64,000 nucleotides of DNA, from NCBI RefSeq assembly GCF_025152745.1, contig NZ_CP104040.1:1736001-1800000 (forward strand), written 5' to 3'. The DNA is from Rhizobium sp. WSM4643. GTDB taxonomy: Bacteria; Pseudomonadota; Alphaproteobacteria; Rhizobiales; Rhizobiaceae. Positions within the stretch are counted from its first letter, which is position 1; each line of letters opens with the position of its first letter. Positions 10,333-20,532 of the stretch are shown one piece after another. A program made the translations under genes and the position numbers. A model generated the notes under the pieces. That model had not been told where the DNA came from, made no database searches, and was given only the letters and a program-made list of their open reading frames with translations.

Positions 10333-10557
10333 GCGTCATCTGGTGGGCGTGAGATACGTGGCAAATAACTTTCGACTCTCTCCGGCTAGCCTATGAGGTG
10401 CCTTCAACAATAGGCGAAAATAGGTATTCAAGGGGCTGACGCTTGCCTGTCCTGATCTCTGCGGTGAGAGAGAAGATCGCATTGCGCGCAAAGAGCTCCG
10501 CGCTGTATGCGTCTCGCCCAGAACCGTTGCACCCTTCCGGGTGACATACGGCAACGA

Positions 10558-11895
10558 TCAGCTGCGCGACGAAAACAGCGAAGCGAACGTCGAAGACGGT
10601 TTGTTGTTCAGCCTTGGCACCACCACGAGTTGCCTGATGTCGCCGCGCTTGTAGGCGGCGAGGAAGCGGCGGTAGTCCTTGAAGGAGACGCAGCCGTTGG
10701 AATCGCCGTTCTTGCCGAGCATATAAGTATGGGCGAGAAGGCCGACACGGTCATAGATGGCGTCCGAACCCTGGACCGGCGTCAGCCGCAGCGCCTCGAC
10801 CCCATGGAAAAGGCTCTCGCGTATGGTGAGGACATAGGTGTGCGGCGGTGTTGGTCCGCGCATCTTCTTGTTCACATAACGCGGGTTGTCGCGCATCTTG
10901 CCGAGCCCGGAATGGGCCTCGAGCCGTTCGCCGTTCGGCAGATAGACGGTGCTGTTTTCGATATCGTAGATCGCCACGCCTGCGCGCAGCTTCGGCGAGA
11001 ACACCGGCTTGTCGTAGCGCGGCACTGCGTCGTCCTCGTCATCCTCGATCGGCGAGTTCGGCTGGGCATAGGCAAGTGCAGGCTCGCCAGCGCGCTGGGA
11101 ACCCTTGGAGGCCGGTGCCGGTTTGCCGATGAGGCCATCGGGGCGTGCCATCGGCAGCGGCACGGAACCTTCGTCCGGCGCCAGAACGAGATCGAAGGGT
11201 GGCGCGCCGTCCGCGGCGGCGACGACCACTGGTGCAGGTTCCGAGGCGGGAATTGAGGCCGTTTTGACGGGAGAAGCGGTTGGCTCTACCGGAGCCGGCG
11301 CGATTTGCCTGGATCCTGCATCGGCAAGCGCAAGCAGGGCTGTCAGTTCGGCTGCAGCGACCGCCTCCTTCGAGGGAACGATGATCCGGTCGCCGTCGTC
11401 TTCTTCGGTCTCTGCCGAGGCAAGCTCGACCGGCGGCGCGATAACATCGTCCTTGCGGAATTTGGCGCTGTCGGAAATCGCAGCCACAATGGGCTGTTCG
11501 GCAGCCATAGCGAGGCGATTATTTTTGGCGAGAACCGCGAGCGCCGTTGCAGCGGCGGCGGTCTTTTCGGCATGGGATTGAATGAGGCTCGCCGTCAGCG
11601 GGATCGTCGGCTTCGCGTCGAAGGCGGTTAGCCGGTCGGCCTTGCCGACATGGATCAGCCTCTCATGGCGCGGTGTAGGCGCCACCTTCGGCGCAGCCGC
11701 CACCTGTGCCAGGCGATCCGGCGGAGAATAGGGAGCGGCGATCGAGTGCATCGTCGCGAAGGTCGCGATCAGCCATGTCGAGGTCAGAAATCCGGCGCCG
11801 ACAACACTGTAAAGGAAACCGCGAGATCTGCGCCAACGGAAAGCAGATCCGCCAAGAGGGGTGACGTCATCGAACGTCCCGACCGCACACGCCAT
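10558..11895 (-). CDS. DUF2778 (Tlde1-type L,D-transpeptidase-like) protein, single membrane anchor
   Basis: The 445-residue protein has an N-terminal membrane segment (about residues 24-45), a long low-complexity Ala/Pro-rich region (about residues 50-310), and a C-terminal DUF2778 domain. The domain starts near AGVAIYDIENSTVYLPNGERLEAHSG and has the catalytic pattern with His in LLAHTYMLG and Cys in SNGCVSF, as in L,D-transpeptidase-like enzymes. DUF2778 is also the domain of Tlde1 T6SS effectors, but here there is no VgrG or immunity gene nearby, so a housekeeping cell-wall role is more likely. The start at MACAVGT is chosen because the frame's 5' extension lacks an alternative signal. Confidence 0.82.
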   Translation of the reverse strand: MACAVGTFDDVTPLGGSAFRWRRSRGFLYSVVGAGFLTSTWLIATFATMHSIAAPYSPPDRLAQVAAAPKVAPTPRHERLIHVGKADRLTAFDAKPTIPLTASLIQSHAEKTAAAATALAVLAKNNRLAMAAEQPIVAAISDSAKFRKDDVIAPPVELASAETEEDDGDRIIVPSKEAVAAAELTALLALADAGSRQIAPAPVEPTASPVKTASIPASEPAPVVVAAADGAPPFDLVLAPDEGSVPLPMARPDGLIGKPAPASKGSQRAGEPALAYAQPNSPIEDDEDDAVPRYDKPVFSPKLRAGVAIYDIENSTVYLPNGERLEAHSGLGKMRDNPRYVNKKMRGPTPPHTYVLTIRESLFHGVEALRLTPVQGSDAIYDRVGLLAHTYMLGKNGDSNGCVSFKDYRRFLAAYKRGDIRQLVVVPRLNNKPSSTFASLFSSRS

Positions 11896-12102
11896 ACTAC
11901 ACTCGTCTTTCAAACTCGCTACGCAGGCCGGCGGCACTGACTGACTACACTTCGCCGGGGGCCGGTACAGGCGCAAATGGGCCGAATTTAGACCACCCAC
12001 GACGTCCGACTGTTTCGCAAGGATGACGAATTATGGTTTCTAATTTGTTTACGCGGCGTTGCAGTTTCTCACGACGTCTCAAAAAGAGATGCGTTGGGCG
12101 TC

Positions 12103-14016
12103 TCAGGCGCGCTCCATCACATAACTTCCCGGCGCTTCCTCGATGGCGTTCAAGGCGTCGCCGCCGGGTTTGCGGGCCGGCACACGCCTGCCGTCATGCG
12201 TCTCGATCCAGGCCTGCCAATGTGGCCACCATGATCCCGGGGTCTCGGTCGCCTGCTCGAGCCAGGTCTCGTAGTCCCCCTTGGCCGGGCCGCCCGTCCA
12301 GAATTGATACTTCTTCCTGTCGGGCGGGTTGACGACGCCGGCGATATGTCCCGAGCCGGTCACGACGAATTCCACCTTGCCGCCGAAGAACCGGCTGCCG
12401 AGGAAGACGGACTTGGCAGGTGCGATGTGATCCTCGCGGGTGGCGAGATTATAGATCGGGATCTTCACATCCTTCAGCGACACGGACTTGCCGTCGAGGA
12501 TCATCTCGTTCCGCGTCAGCGCGTTCTTGAGATAGCAATTGCGCAGGTAGAAGGCATGGTTTGCCGCCGCCATGCGGGTCGAGTCGGCGTTCCAGAACAG
12601 TAGGTCGAAGGGCAGGGGATCTTGGCCCTTGAGGTAGTTGTTGACGAAATAAGGCCAGATCAGCTCGGAGGCGCGCAGCATGTTGAAGGCCATCGACATC
12701 TTCGTGCCGTCGAGATAGCCGGTCGCCTGCATATGCTCTTCGAGCGCTTCAAGCTGCTCCTCGTCGACGAAGACCTTGAGGTCGCCGGCATGGGTGAAGT
12801 CGACCTGGGTGGTGAAGAGTGTCGCGGTCTTGATGCGCTTGTTCTTCTCCTTGGCATGCAGCGCCAGTGTCGCCGCCAGCAGCGTGCCGCCGACGCAGTA
12901 GCCGACGGCGTTGACGTCCTTTTCGCCGGTCGCCTTCTCGATTGTATCAAGCGCGAAATCGATGCCCTCGCGGGCATAGGCTGCCCAGTCCTTGTCGGCG
13001 TGGCGCGCATCCGGGTTGACCCAGGAAATAACGAAGACCGTCTGACCCTGGTCGACGCACCATTTGATGAAGGACTTTTGCGGGTTGAGGTCGAGAATAT
13101 AGAATTTGTTGATCCAGGGCGGGCAGATCAAAAGCGGCCGCTTCAGCACCGTTTCGGTCGAAGCCTCGTACTGGATGATCTGGCAGATGTCGTTCTGGGC
13201 GATCACCTTGCCTGGCGTCAGCGCCATGTCGCGGCCAACTGCGAATTTCGTCATGTCGGTCTGGCGAAGGCGAAGATCACCATGTCCGGCAGCGATATCC
13301 TCGGCCAGCATCTTCATCCCGCGCACCAGATTGGCGCCGCTGGTTGCGATCGTCTCGCGGTAGAGCTGCGGATTGGTGGCGATGAAGTTGGTCGGCGAAA
13401 GCGCTGCCGTGATCTGCTTCACGTAGAAGCCGGCCTTGTGCTTGGTATGCTCGTCGAGGCCATCGGTCTCCGACACCAGCTTTTCCACCCAGTCGGTGGT
13501 GACGAAATAGACCTGGCGGAGAAAATCGAAGAACGGATTCTTCTGCCAGTCCTCGTCCGAGAAGCGCTTGTCGTTGCGGGTGTCCGGTTCCGGCTGCGTG
13601 GGTTCGCCTTGCATGCCGCGCGTGCCTTGCATGCGCTGCATTGAGCGCATCCAGATGCCGAAGAACGAGGACATCAGCTGCGTCTGCGCCTCGAAGGTGC
13701 GGCGCGGATCGGAAATCCAGTATTCGGTCACCTTGGAAAGCGTCTTGACCATGTCGGTCATCGGATCGACGGCGGTTTCGGCGATCTCGCCGCGCTCGCG
13801 CGGCGCAAGCCAGGCAGACGCTGCTTGTCCGAGATTTTCGAGCGCTCGGGCGAAATTCATCGCCATGGCCTCGGGATCCTTCAACAGATAGGGATCGAGA
13901 TCGGTCGCGTCGAAGCCGGCCTTTTCGCCATTTTTTTGGCCGCCATTCTCCTGCTTGCTGTCGGTCACCATTTCCTCCGGCGGCAGCACCACTCTTTTTA
14001 TCCATTCGTTGTACAT
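12103..14016 (-). CDS. phaC: Class I poly(3-hydroxyalkanoate) synthase
   Basis: The 637-residue enzyme polymerises 3-hydroxybutyryl-CoA to PHB granules; its length fits the rhizobial class I synthases (about 636). The lipase-like box with the catalytic Cys is GYCVGGTLL in the middle of the protein; the active-site Asp region (NLATREDHIAP) and His region (SGHIAGVVNPP) follow. A charged N-terminal stretch of about 100 residues precedes the PhaC_N domain. The ATG at 14016 gives MYNEWIKR, which agrees with the rhizobial proteins; further 5' the frame is open but unsupported. phaA/phaB are not here; a phasin is encoded at 44.6 kb. Confidence 0.97.
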   Translation of the reverse strand: MYNEWIKRVVLPPEEMVTDSKQENGGQKNGEKAGFDATDLDPYLLKDPEAMAMNFARALENLGQAASAWLAPRERGEIAETAVDPMTDMVKTLSKVTEYWISDPRRTFEAQTQLMSSFFGIWMRSMQRMQGTRGMQGEPTQPEPDTRNDKRFSDEDWQKNPFFDFLRQVYFVTTDWVEKLVSETDGLDEHTKHKAGFYVKQITAALSPTNFIATNPQLYRETIATSGANLVRGMKMLAEDIAAGHGDLRLRQTDMTKFAVGRDMALTPGKVIAQNDICQIIQYEASTETVLKRPLLICPPWINKFYILDLNPQKSFIKWCVDQGQTVFVISWVNPDARHADKDWAAYAREGIDFALDTIEKATGEKDVNAVGYCVGGTLLAATLALHAKEKNKRIKTATLFTTQVDFTHAGDLKVFVDEEQLEALEEHMQATGYLDGTKMSMAFNMLRASELIWPYFVNNYLKGQDPLPFDLLFWNADSTRMAAANHAFYLRNCYLKNALTRNEMILDGKSVSLKDVKIPIYNLATREDHIAPAKSVFLGSRFFGGKVEFVVTGSGHIAGVVNPPDRKKYQFWTGGPAKGDYETWLEQATETPGSWWPHWQAWIETHDGRRVPARKPGGDALNAIEEAPGSYVMERA

Positions 14017-14120
14017 CGTGATCGAACGAGAAAACAAGTTCCACCCGCATCGGCTCATGCTATTGCTTTGTGGCTGCGACAAATTTAACAGTCGAGCAGT
14101 CAGAACTGGATTTTTGAGGC

Positions 14121-14534
14121 ATGACAAAGAACGGCATTCGGCGCATCGCAATCCTCAACCGCACCGCACTGATCTGCGCCGCGGCGGCGATGGCGCTTGC
14201 CGGATGCAATCTGACGGCGGAACAAAAGGCCGCAGCTGCCGCTAAGCGGGCGGCGCCGACCGCCGTCGTCATGCCGGCCACCAAGGGCGAGGCGGCCGAG
14301 GGTGGTCTTGCAAAATACCCGGACGGCTATCCGAGTTTCGGTGCGCCGCTGACGGCTGCCAATGTCCAGATGAGTGACGAGCAAGCAGCCGAACTGCAGC
14401 ATCAGCTGACGGCACTTGCCGCTCGGCGTAAGGCCGGCACGATCTCGGAAGCCGAATATCAGGCCAAGGTCGCCGAAATGCGGCGTCTCGCCGCCGAGCA
14501 CGGTGCCGATACACTCTCCGAAATCTCCAAATAG
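14121..14534 (+). CDS. Putative lipoprotein with C-terminal SHOCT-like helix
   Basis: This 137-residue protein has a signal peptide with lipobox LAGC (Cys about residue 29). It is Ala-rich and ends in the segment ALAARRKAGTISEAEYQAKVAEMRRLA, which resembles the short SHOCT-type helical motif seen at the C-terminus of many small exported proteins. It is divergent from phaC with about 104 bases between the two starts. Function unknown. Confidence 0.85.
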   Translation: MTKNGIRRIAILNRTALICAAAAMALAGCNLTAEQKAAAAAKRAAPTAVVMPATKGEAAEGGLAKYPDGYPSFGAPLTAANVQMSDEQAAELQHQLTALAARRKAGTISEAEYQAKVAEMRRLAAEHGADTLSEISK

Positions 14535-14756
14535 ACCTTGCCTTTCAGGCAATTTGGACGCAAAGCCATTCCGAATGGATCGGAAGATACAATTTTTCCG
14601 ATAAAGCGCGTTACGCGGCCTTTCCGTCAAAGATTCGCCGCGTCACTTGGGTCTGATGAACACGGCGTTGCGATTCTGAAGTTCGTGTCGCAGCCGCCGG
14701 AAGACGGAACGAACTTCGACTGCGGCCCGAAATGCCGCCTTTCCATGGGGAATGAG

Positions 14757-15974
14757 ATGGAAGAGTTTCACAAAGTCCGGCGTTTGCCGCCTTACGTTTT
14801 CGAACAGGTCAACCGTTTGAAAGCAAGCGCGCGAGCGGGCGGCGCCGATATCATCGATCTCGGCATGGGAAACCCAGACCTCCCCACTCCCCAGTCGATC
14901 GTCGACAAGCTGTGCGAGGTCGTGCAGGATCCGCGCACGCACCGCTATTCCTCTTCCAAGGGCATTCCGGGCCTGCGCCGCGCCCAGGCCGCCTATTATG
15001 CCCGTCGTTTTGGTGTCAAGCTCAACCCGGATACCCAGGTGGTCGCCACCTTGGGCTCCAAGGAAGGGTTCGCCAATATGGCGCAGGCGATTACGGCGCC
15101 GGGCGACGTGATCCTCTGCCCGAACCCCACCTATCCGATCCACGCCTTCGGCTTCCTGATGGCGGGCGGCGTGATCCGTTCCATGTCGGTGGAGCCGGAT
15201 GCGAGCTTCTTCGAACCGCTGGAACGTGCCGTCCGGCATTCGATCCCGAAGCCCTTGGCGCTGATCCTCAACTACCCCTCGAATCCGACGGCTTTTGTCG
15301 CGACGCTCGATTTCTACAAGGACGTCATCGCCTTTGCGAAAAAGCACGACATCATCGTGCTTTCCGACCTTGCCTATTCGGAAATTTACTTCAACGGCGC
15401 CCCGCCGCCCTCGGTTCTTGAAGTGCCGGGCGCGATGGACGTGACCGTCGAGTTCACCTCGATGTCGAAGACTTTCTCCATGCCCGGCTGGCGCATGGGC
15501 TTTGCCGTCGGCAACGAGCGGCTGATCGCGGCGCTTACCCGCGTCAAGTCCTATCTCGACTACGGCGCCTTCACGCCGATCCAGGTGGCGGCGACGCATG
15601 CGTTGAACGGCGATGGTTCCGACATTGCGGAAGTCCGCAACGTCTATAAACGCCGCCGCGACGTCATGGTCGAAAGCTTCGGCAAGGCTGGGTTCGAGGT
15701 GCCGCCGCCGGCTGCGACGATGTTCGCCTGGGCGAAGATCCCGGAAAAGTTCCGTCATCTCGGTTCGCTGGAATTCTCCAAGCTGCTGGTCGAGAAGGCC
15801 GACGTCGCCGTTGCGCCGGGCATCGGCTTCGGCGAAATGGGCGACGACTACGTCCGTCTGGCACTTGTCGAGAACGAACACCGCATCCGCCAGGCTGCGC
15901 GCAACATCAAGAAGTTCATGTCGACGGCAGACGAGACGATGCACAACGTGATCTCGCTGAACGCCCACCGCTAA
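14757..15974 (+). CDS. alaC: Alanine aminotransferase (AlaC type)
   Basis: The 405-residue PLP enzyme resembles E. coli AlaC (YfdZ) along its whole length: RRLPPYVFEQVN at the start, IIDLGMGNPDLPTP, GSKEGFANM, PNPTYPIHAFG, LNYPSNPTAF and the cofactor lysine in TSMSKTFSMPGWRMGF. It would transfer the amino group between alanine and 2-oxoglutarate; related rhizobial proteins are also labelled LL-diaminopimelate aminotransferase-like. The ATG at 14757 has GGGGAATGAG upstream; an ATG 12 bases earlier is possible. It lies 61 bases before hom on the same strand. Confidence 0.9.
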   Translation: MEEFHKVRRLPPYVFEQVNRLKASARAGGADIIDLGMGNPDLPTPQSIVDKLCEVVQDPRTHRYSSSKGIPGLRRAQAAYYARRFGVKLNPDTQVVATLGSKEGFANMAQAITAPGDVILCPNPTYPIHAFGFLMAGGVIRSMSVEPDASFFEPLERAVRHSIPKPLALILNYPSNPTAFVATLDFYKDVIAFAKKHDIIVLSDLAYSEIYFNGAPPPSVLEVPGAMDVTVEFTSMSKTFSMPGWRMGFAVGNERLIAALTRVKSYLDYGAFTPIQVAATHALNGDGSDIAEVRNVYKRRRDVMVESFGKAGFEVPPPAATMFAWAKIPEKFRHLGSLEFSKLLVEKADVAVAPGIGFGEMGDDYVRLALVENEHRIRQAARNIKKFMSTADETMHNVISLNAHR

Positions 15975-16035
15975 TCCAACCGTTGGGCAGCCGCGTTCGG
16001 CGGCTGCCGCCACACAGACATTTCAGGATCGATCC

Positions 16036-17361
<1,326 letters not shown>

Positions 17362-17391
17362 ACTCTTTTTTGCCACAATCCGGGATGGCTG

Positions 17392-17423
17392 ACCCGCTCT
17401 GTGCACGCAGAGCGGGTTTTTTT
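17392..17423 (+). terminator. Rho-independent terminator after hom
   Basis: A ten-base-pair stem (ACCCGCTCTG with CAGAGCGGGT), a six-base loop and a run of seven or more T lie 30 bases after the hom stop. Confidence 0.9.
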
Positions 17424-17523
17424 ATTGCCTGTTTAACCGCTCTCACGAAAACTTATATTAACAGGTACCGAAACATTGATATAAATAAGCCGGGAGAGGG
17501 AGTCGCCGGCTTTGGAGAACATC

Positions 17524-17778
17524 GTGAACAAGGACAGCCATGCCGGGAAGGGGTATGGTCGCCCGGAAGAGGAACCTCCCGATCATCCTGGTCTGTTTGA
17601 GGAAGTTCCCGAGACGAACCGTGATGAGGTTCGTTACCACCCCTCCGATGGGGCCTCCAATGAGGCCTATGACGACGAAAGCCCGGAAGGCCGCAACTGG
17701 GCCATTCTTCTCACTCTCTTCTCCGTCATCCTGGTGCAACTGGCCGGCATCGCCCTGATCGTCTGGGCGGTATTCTAA
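17524..17778 (+). CDS. Small single-pass membrane protein, acidic N-terminus
   Basis: The 84-residue frame has a very acidic, Pro-rich N-terminal 55 residues and one C-terminal membrane helix (about residues 60-82, ending in VWAVF). No domain is recognised. The GTG at 17524 is preferred to the TTG 12 bases before it because a GGAG lies six bases upstream of the GTG. The TAA stop is also the first bases of an interspersed repeat (family A). It sits alone between the hom terminator and recJ. Confidence 0.7.
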   Translation: MNKDSHAGKGYGRPEEEPPDHPGLFEEVPETNRDEVRYHPSDGASNEAYDDESPEGRNWAILLTLFSVILVQLAGIALIVWAVF

Positions 17779-17881
17779 AGCGTGTCGCGATCTTTCAGAT
17801 TCGCTCTCGCGCTTTGGGTCTTTATTTTTACGCATGTCGTTGTCGCAAAATCGCTGCACGCTTTTGCGCGACATGCTTTGG
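17777..17881 (+). repeat. Interspersed repeat family A, forward copy
   Basis: A 105-base element with terminal inverted repeats (AAAGCGTGTCGCG and CGCGACATGCTTT) and an inner long hairpin (GCATGTCG ... CGACATGC). A diverged copy in the other direction lies at 34716-34815. Both copies start at the TAA stop codon of the gene before them. This type of palindromic element is common in Rhizobium intergenic regions. Confidence 0.85.
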
Positions 17882-17964
17882 TAAAAATCCGTGTCTGCAA
17901 ATCCATCGCTATGTTATCTCCGCTGCTCCTGTAGAAAGAGCAGATGAAGTCAGCGGAGTGTGGC

Positions 17965-19767
17965 ATGGCAGATCTCGTCGACCCCGTACAGCGCGCGTTT
18001 CTCGGCGTGGAGAAATCCGCGCTCGACAATCGCTGGGTGGCGCGGCTCGACCAGGCCGGGCAGAACCGCGCGCTGGCCATGTCGCAGATCCATGGATTGC
18101 CGGATCTGATCGCCCGGGTGCTCGCCGGGCGCGGCGTGACGGTAGACGAGGCGATCGAATTCCTCGATCCGACGATCCGCAGCCTGATGCCCGATCCCCA
18201 TAGACTGACTGATTGCGAAAAGGCCGGGACCCGCCTCCTGCGCGCAATCGAGCGCGGCGAGAGCGTCGCGATTTTTGGCGACTACGACGTCGACGGCGCA
18301 GCCTCCTCGGCACTGATGTTCCGCTTTCTCAGCCATTTCGGTGTCAGGGCGACCATCTATATTCCAGACCGCGTCTTCGAAGGTTACGGCCCCAATCCGG
18401 CGGCGATCAACCAGTTGATCGACAACGGCGCTGAGCTGATCATCACCGTCGATTGCGGCTCCACCAGCCATGAGGCACTGGCCGCTGCCGCGGCGCGCAA
18501 CATCGATGTCGTCGTCATCGATCACCACCAGGTGACACATGAGCTGCCGCCCTGCCATGCGCTGGTCAACCCGAACCGCGAGGACGATCTCTCGGGGCAG
18601 GGGCATCTTTGCGCCGCCGGCGTCGTCTTCATGGTGCTGGTCGCGACACTCAGGCTGCTGCGCGCGGCCGGCAACAAGCGCATCCTGGCGCTCGACCTGC
18701 TGCAATGGCTGGATATCGTGGCACTTGCGACGGTCTGCGATGTCGTGCCGCTGAAGGGTCTCAACCGCGCCTATGTGGTAAAGGGGCTGGTTGCTGCCCG
18801 CCACCAGAGCAATGCCGGACTGGCAGCACTCTTCCGCAAGGCGGGGCTCGCCGGCCCGGTGACGCCCTATCATTTCGGTTTCCTGATCGGCCCGCGCATC
18901 AATGCCGGCGGGCGGATCGGCGACGCCGCACTCGGAAGCCGGCTGCTGACGCTCGATGACGCCGGAGAGGCGGATGTGATCGCGCAGCGCCTGGACGAGC
19001 TCAATCGCGAACGCCAGGCGATGGAGGCGATCATGCTGCAGGAGGCCGAAGCCGAGGCGCTTGCCGAATATGGCGACGGCGAGGGCGCCTCCGTCATCGT
19101 CACCGCCCATGAGAAATGGCATCCCGGTATCGTCGGGCTGATCGCGGCGCGGCTGAAGGAGAAATTCAAACGGCCGGCCTTTGCGATCGCCTTCGATCCC
19201 TCCGGCCGCGGCACCGGCTCGGGCCGCTCCATCAACGGCTTCGACATGGGCAGGATGGTCCGGGCCGCAGTCGACGAGGGGCTGCTCGTCAAAGGCGGCG
19301 GCCACGCAATGGCCGCGGGGCTGACGGTCGAGCGCGCTGATCTCGGCAGGCTGAGGACCTTCTTCACGGAGAAGGCCGAGAGGACGGTGGCTAGCCTCGT
19401 CGCCAACGAAACGCTGAAGATCGACGGTGCGATCGGCGCAAGTGGCGCCACCCTCGAACTCATCGACCGCCTGGAGGCCGCCGGCCCCTACGGCTCCGGC
19501 CACGCACTGCCGCTCTTTGCCATACCGGCGCATCGTCTGCGCGACGCCCGCCTGGTCGGCGAGAAACATGTGAAGGTGACGCTGGAGGCTATGGACGGAT
19601 CGCGGCTCGACGGCATCGCCTTCCGCGCCGCCGACACGCCGCTTGGCAATCTTCTCATCAATTCACGCGGTGCCAGCCTGCATGTCGCGGGTTCGCTCGG
19701 TGCCGACCACTACCAGGGCGCACGCCGCATCCAGCTGCGCGTCTGCGATGCTGCACCGGCGAAATAG
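17965..19767 (+). CDS. recJ: Single-stranded-DNA-specific exonuclease RecJ
   Basis: The 600-residue 5'-3' exonuclease acts in RecF-pathway repair and mismatch repair. The DHH phosphoesterase motifs are visible: FGDYDVDGAASSA, TVDCGSTSHEAL and VVVIDHHQVTHELP, with metal-binding Asp and His residues; the DHHA1 motif GGGHAMAAGLTV and a C-terminal OB-like domain follow. The ATG at 17965 is chosen because GGAG lies six bases before it and the family starts with MADLVDPVQRAFL; an ATG 21 bases upstream is also possible. Confidence 0.96.
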   Translation: MADLVDPVQRAFLGVEKSALDNRWVARLDQAGQNRALAMSQIHGLPDLIARVLAGRGVTVDEAIEFLDPTIRSLMPDPHRLTDCEKAGTRLLRAIERGESVAIFGDYDVDGAASSALMFRFLSHFGVRATIYIPDRVFEGYGPNPAAINQLIDNGAELIITVDCGSTSHEALAAAAARNIDVVVIDHHQVTHELPPCHALVNPNREDDLSGQGHLCAAGVVFMVLVATLRLLRAAGNKRILALDLLQWLDIVALATVCDVVPLKGLNRAYVVKGLVAARHQSNAGLAALFRKAGLAGPVTPYHFGFLIGPRINAGGRIGDAALGSRLLTLDDAGEADVIAQRLDELNRERQAMEAIMLQEAEAEALAEYGDGEGASVIVTAHEKWHPGIVGLIAARLKEKFKRPAFAIAFDPSGRGTGSGRSINGFDMGRMVRAAVDEGLLVKGGGHAMAAGLTVERADLGRLRTFFTEKAERTVASLVANETLKIDGAIGASGATLELIDRLEAAGPYGSGHALPLFAIPAHRLRDARLVGEKHVKVTLEAMDGSRLDGIAFRAADTPLGNLLINSRGASLHVAGSLGADHYQGARRIQLRVCDAAPAK

Positions 19768-19814
19768 AACGGTCGCGCAAGAGCGCTGACGATGTGAAAT
19801 CAAGGGAGAGAAAG

Positions 19815-19889
19815 TGGTACGCCCTAGGGGAGTCGAACCCCTCTTCCCAGAATGAAAATCTGGTGTCCTAACCGATAGACGAAGGGCGC
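19815..19889 (-). tRNA. tRNA-Glu (TTC)
   Basis: A 75-base tRNA with encoded CCA. The anticodon stem CCAGA/TCTGG encloses TTTTCAT, so the anticodon is TTC. The acceptor stem begins GCGCCCT and pairs with AGGGCGT including a G-U first pair. It is nearly identical, with its flanks, to the copy at 20261-20335. Confidence 0.97.
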
Positions 19890-20111
19890 TTCCTTCGTGG
19901 TGGCGCCCTTATAGTCAGCGCCTTCGAAGGCCGCAAGCGCCAAGGCGCGAAAAAATCATCGTTTTCGCCGATTTATTTCGGCTGTGGAAAATCGCGGCAC
20001 AGTCTACGCGGAATGGAGGTCAAGCCGGCGGGCTGGGATGAGCAGCGGCGCGCGAACCCAGAGGGTTCTACACGAGGGGACTCATAGGGCCGGTGGCCTA
20101 TCATCAGGAAT

Positions 20112-20186
20112 TGGTACGCCCTAGGGGAGTCGAACCCCTCTTTACAGAATGAGAATCTGTCGTCCTAACCGATAGACGAAGGGCGC
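20112..20186 (-). tRNA. tRNA-Glu (CTC)
   Basis: A 75-base tRNA with encoded CCA. The anticodon stem ACAGA/TCTGT encloses TTCTCAT, giving anticodon CTC. Acceptor, D- and T-arms equal the two TTC copies on each side; only the anticodon arm and its neighbours differ, which shows origin by duplication. Confidence 0.97.
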
Positions 20187-20260
20187 AGGCAGCCTCGTTA
20201 AAATAGGAGCGTGCGCCGGCTTCTGCAAGCGGAAGTGATGGCTTCTATATAGGGAGAAAG

Positions 20261-20335
20261 TGGTACGCCCTAGGGGAGTCGAACCCCTCTTCCCAGAATG
20301 AAAATCTGGTGTCCTAACCGATAGACGAAGGGCGC
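20261..20335 (-). tRNA. tRNA-Glu (TTC), second copy
   Basis: This is identical in sequence to the tRNA at 19815-19889. The similarity continues for about 30 bases on the 5' side of the gene (CTTCCTTCGTGGTGGCGCCCTTATAGTCA) and about 10 bases on the other side, pointing to a recent duplication or gene conversion. Confidence 0.97.
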
Positions 20336-20532
20336 TTCCTTCGTGGTGGCGCCCTTATAGTCAGGCGTATTGAATCCCGCAAGCGGCAATTGCGGTTTCT
20401 TTCAAAAAAATGACAGGAAATCCGAGCGCGTTCGAGAAGCCGATTATTGAAGCCGAATCAACAGGCTGCCGGTTGTTTCTTTATTGAGACTAGCTGATGC
20501 TGCCGTAACGTAATGCGAAAATCGCGCGGCCG

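Noticed and set aside
10336..10554. Minus-strand frame of 72 codons between the AT-rich orphan and the DUF2778 gene
   Set aside because: Basic, low-complexity product, no ribosome site, no known motif; base composition gives no sign of coding.
10558..11895. Reading the DUF2778 protein as a T6SS effector Tlde1
   Set aside because: No immunity gene, VgrG, PAAR or Hcp nearby; the gene lies among core genes and carries its own membrane anchor.
14643..16013. Minus-strand frame of 456 codons over the alaC-type gene
   Set aside because: Antisense shadow of a clear aminotransferase.
17950..19569. Minus-strand frame of 539 codons over recJ
   Set aside because: Antisense shadow; RecJ has all catalytic motifs on the plus strand.
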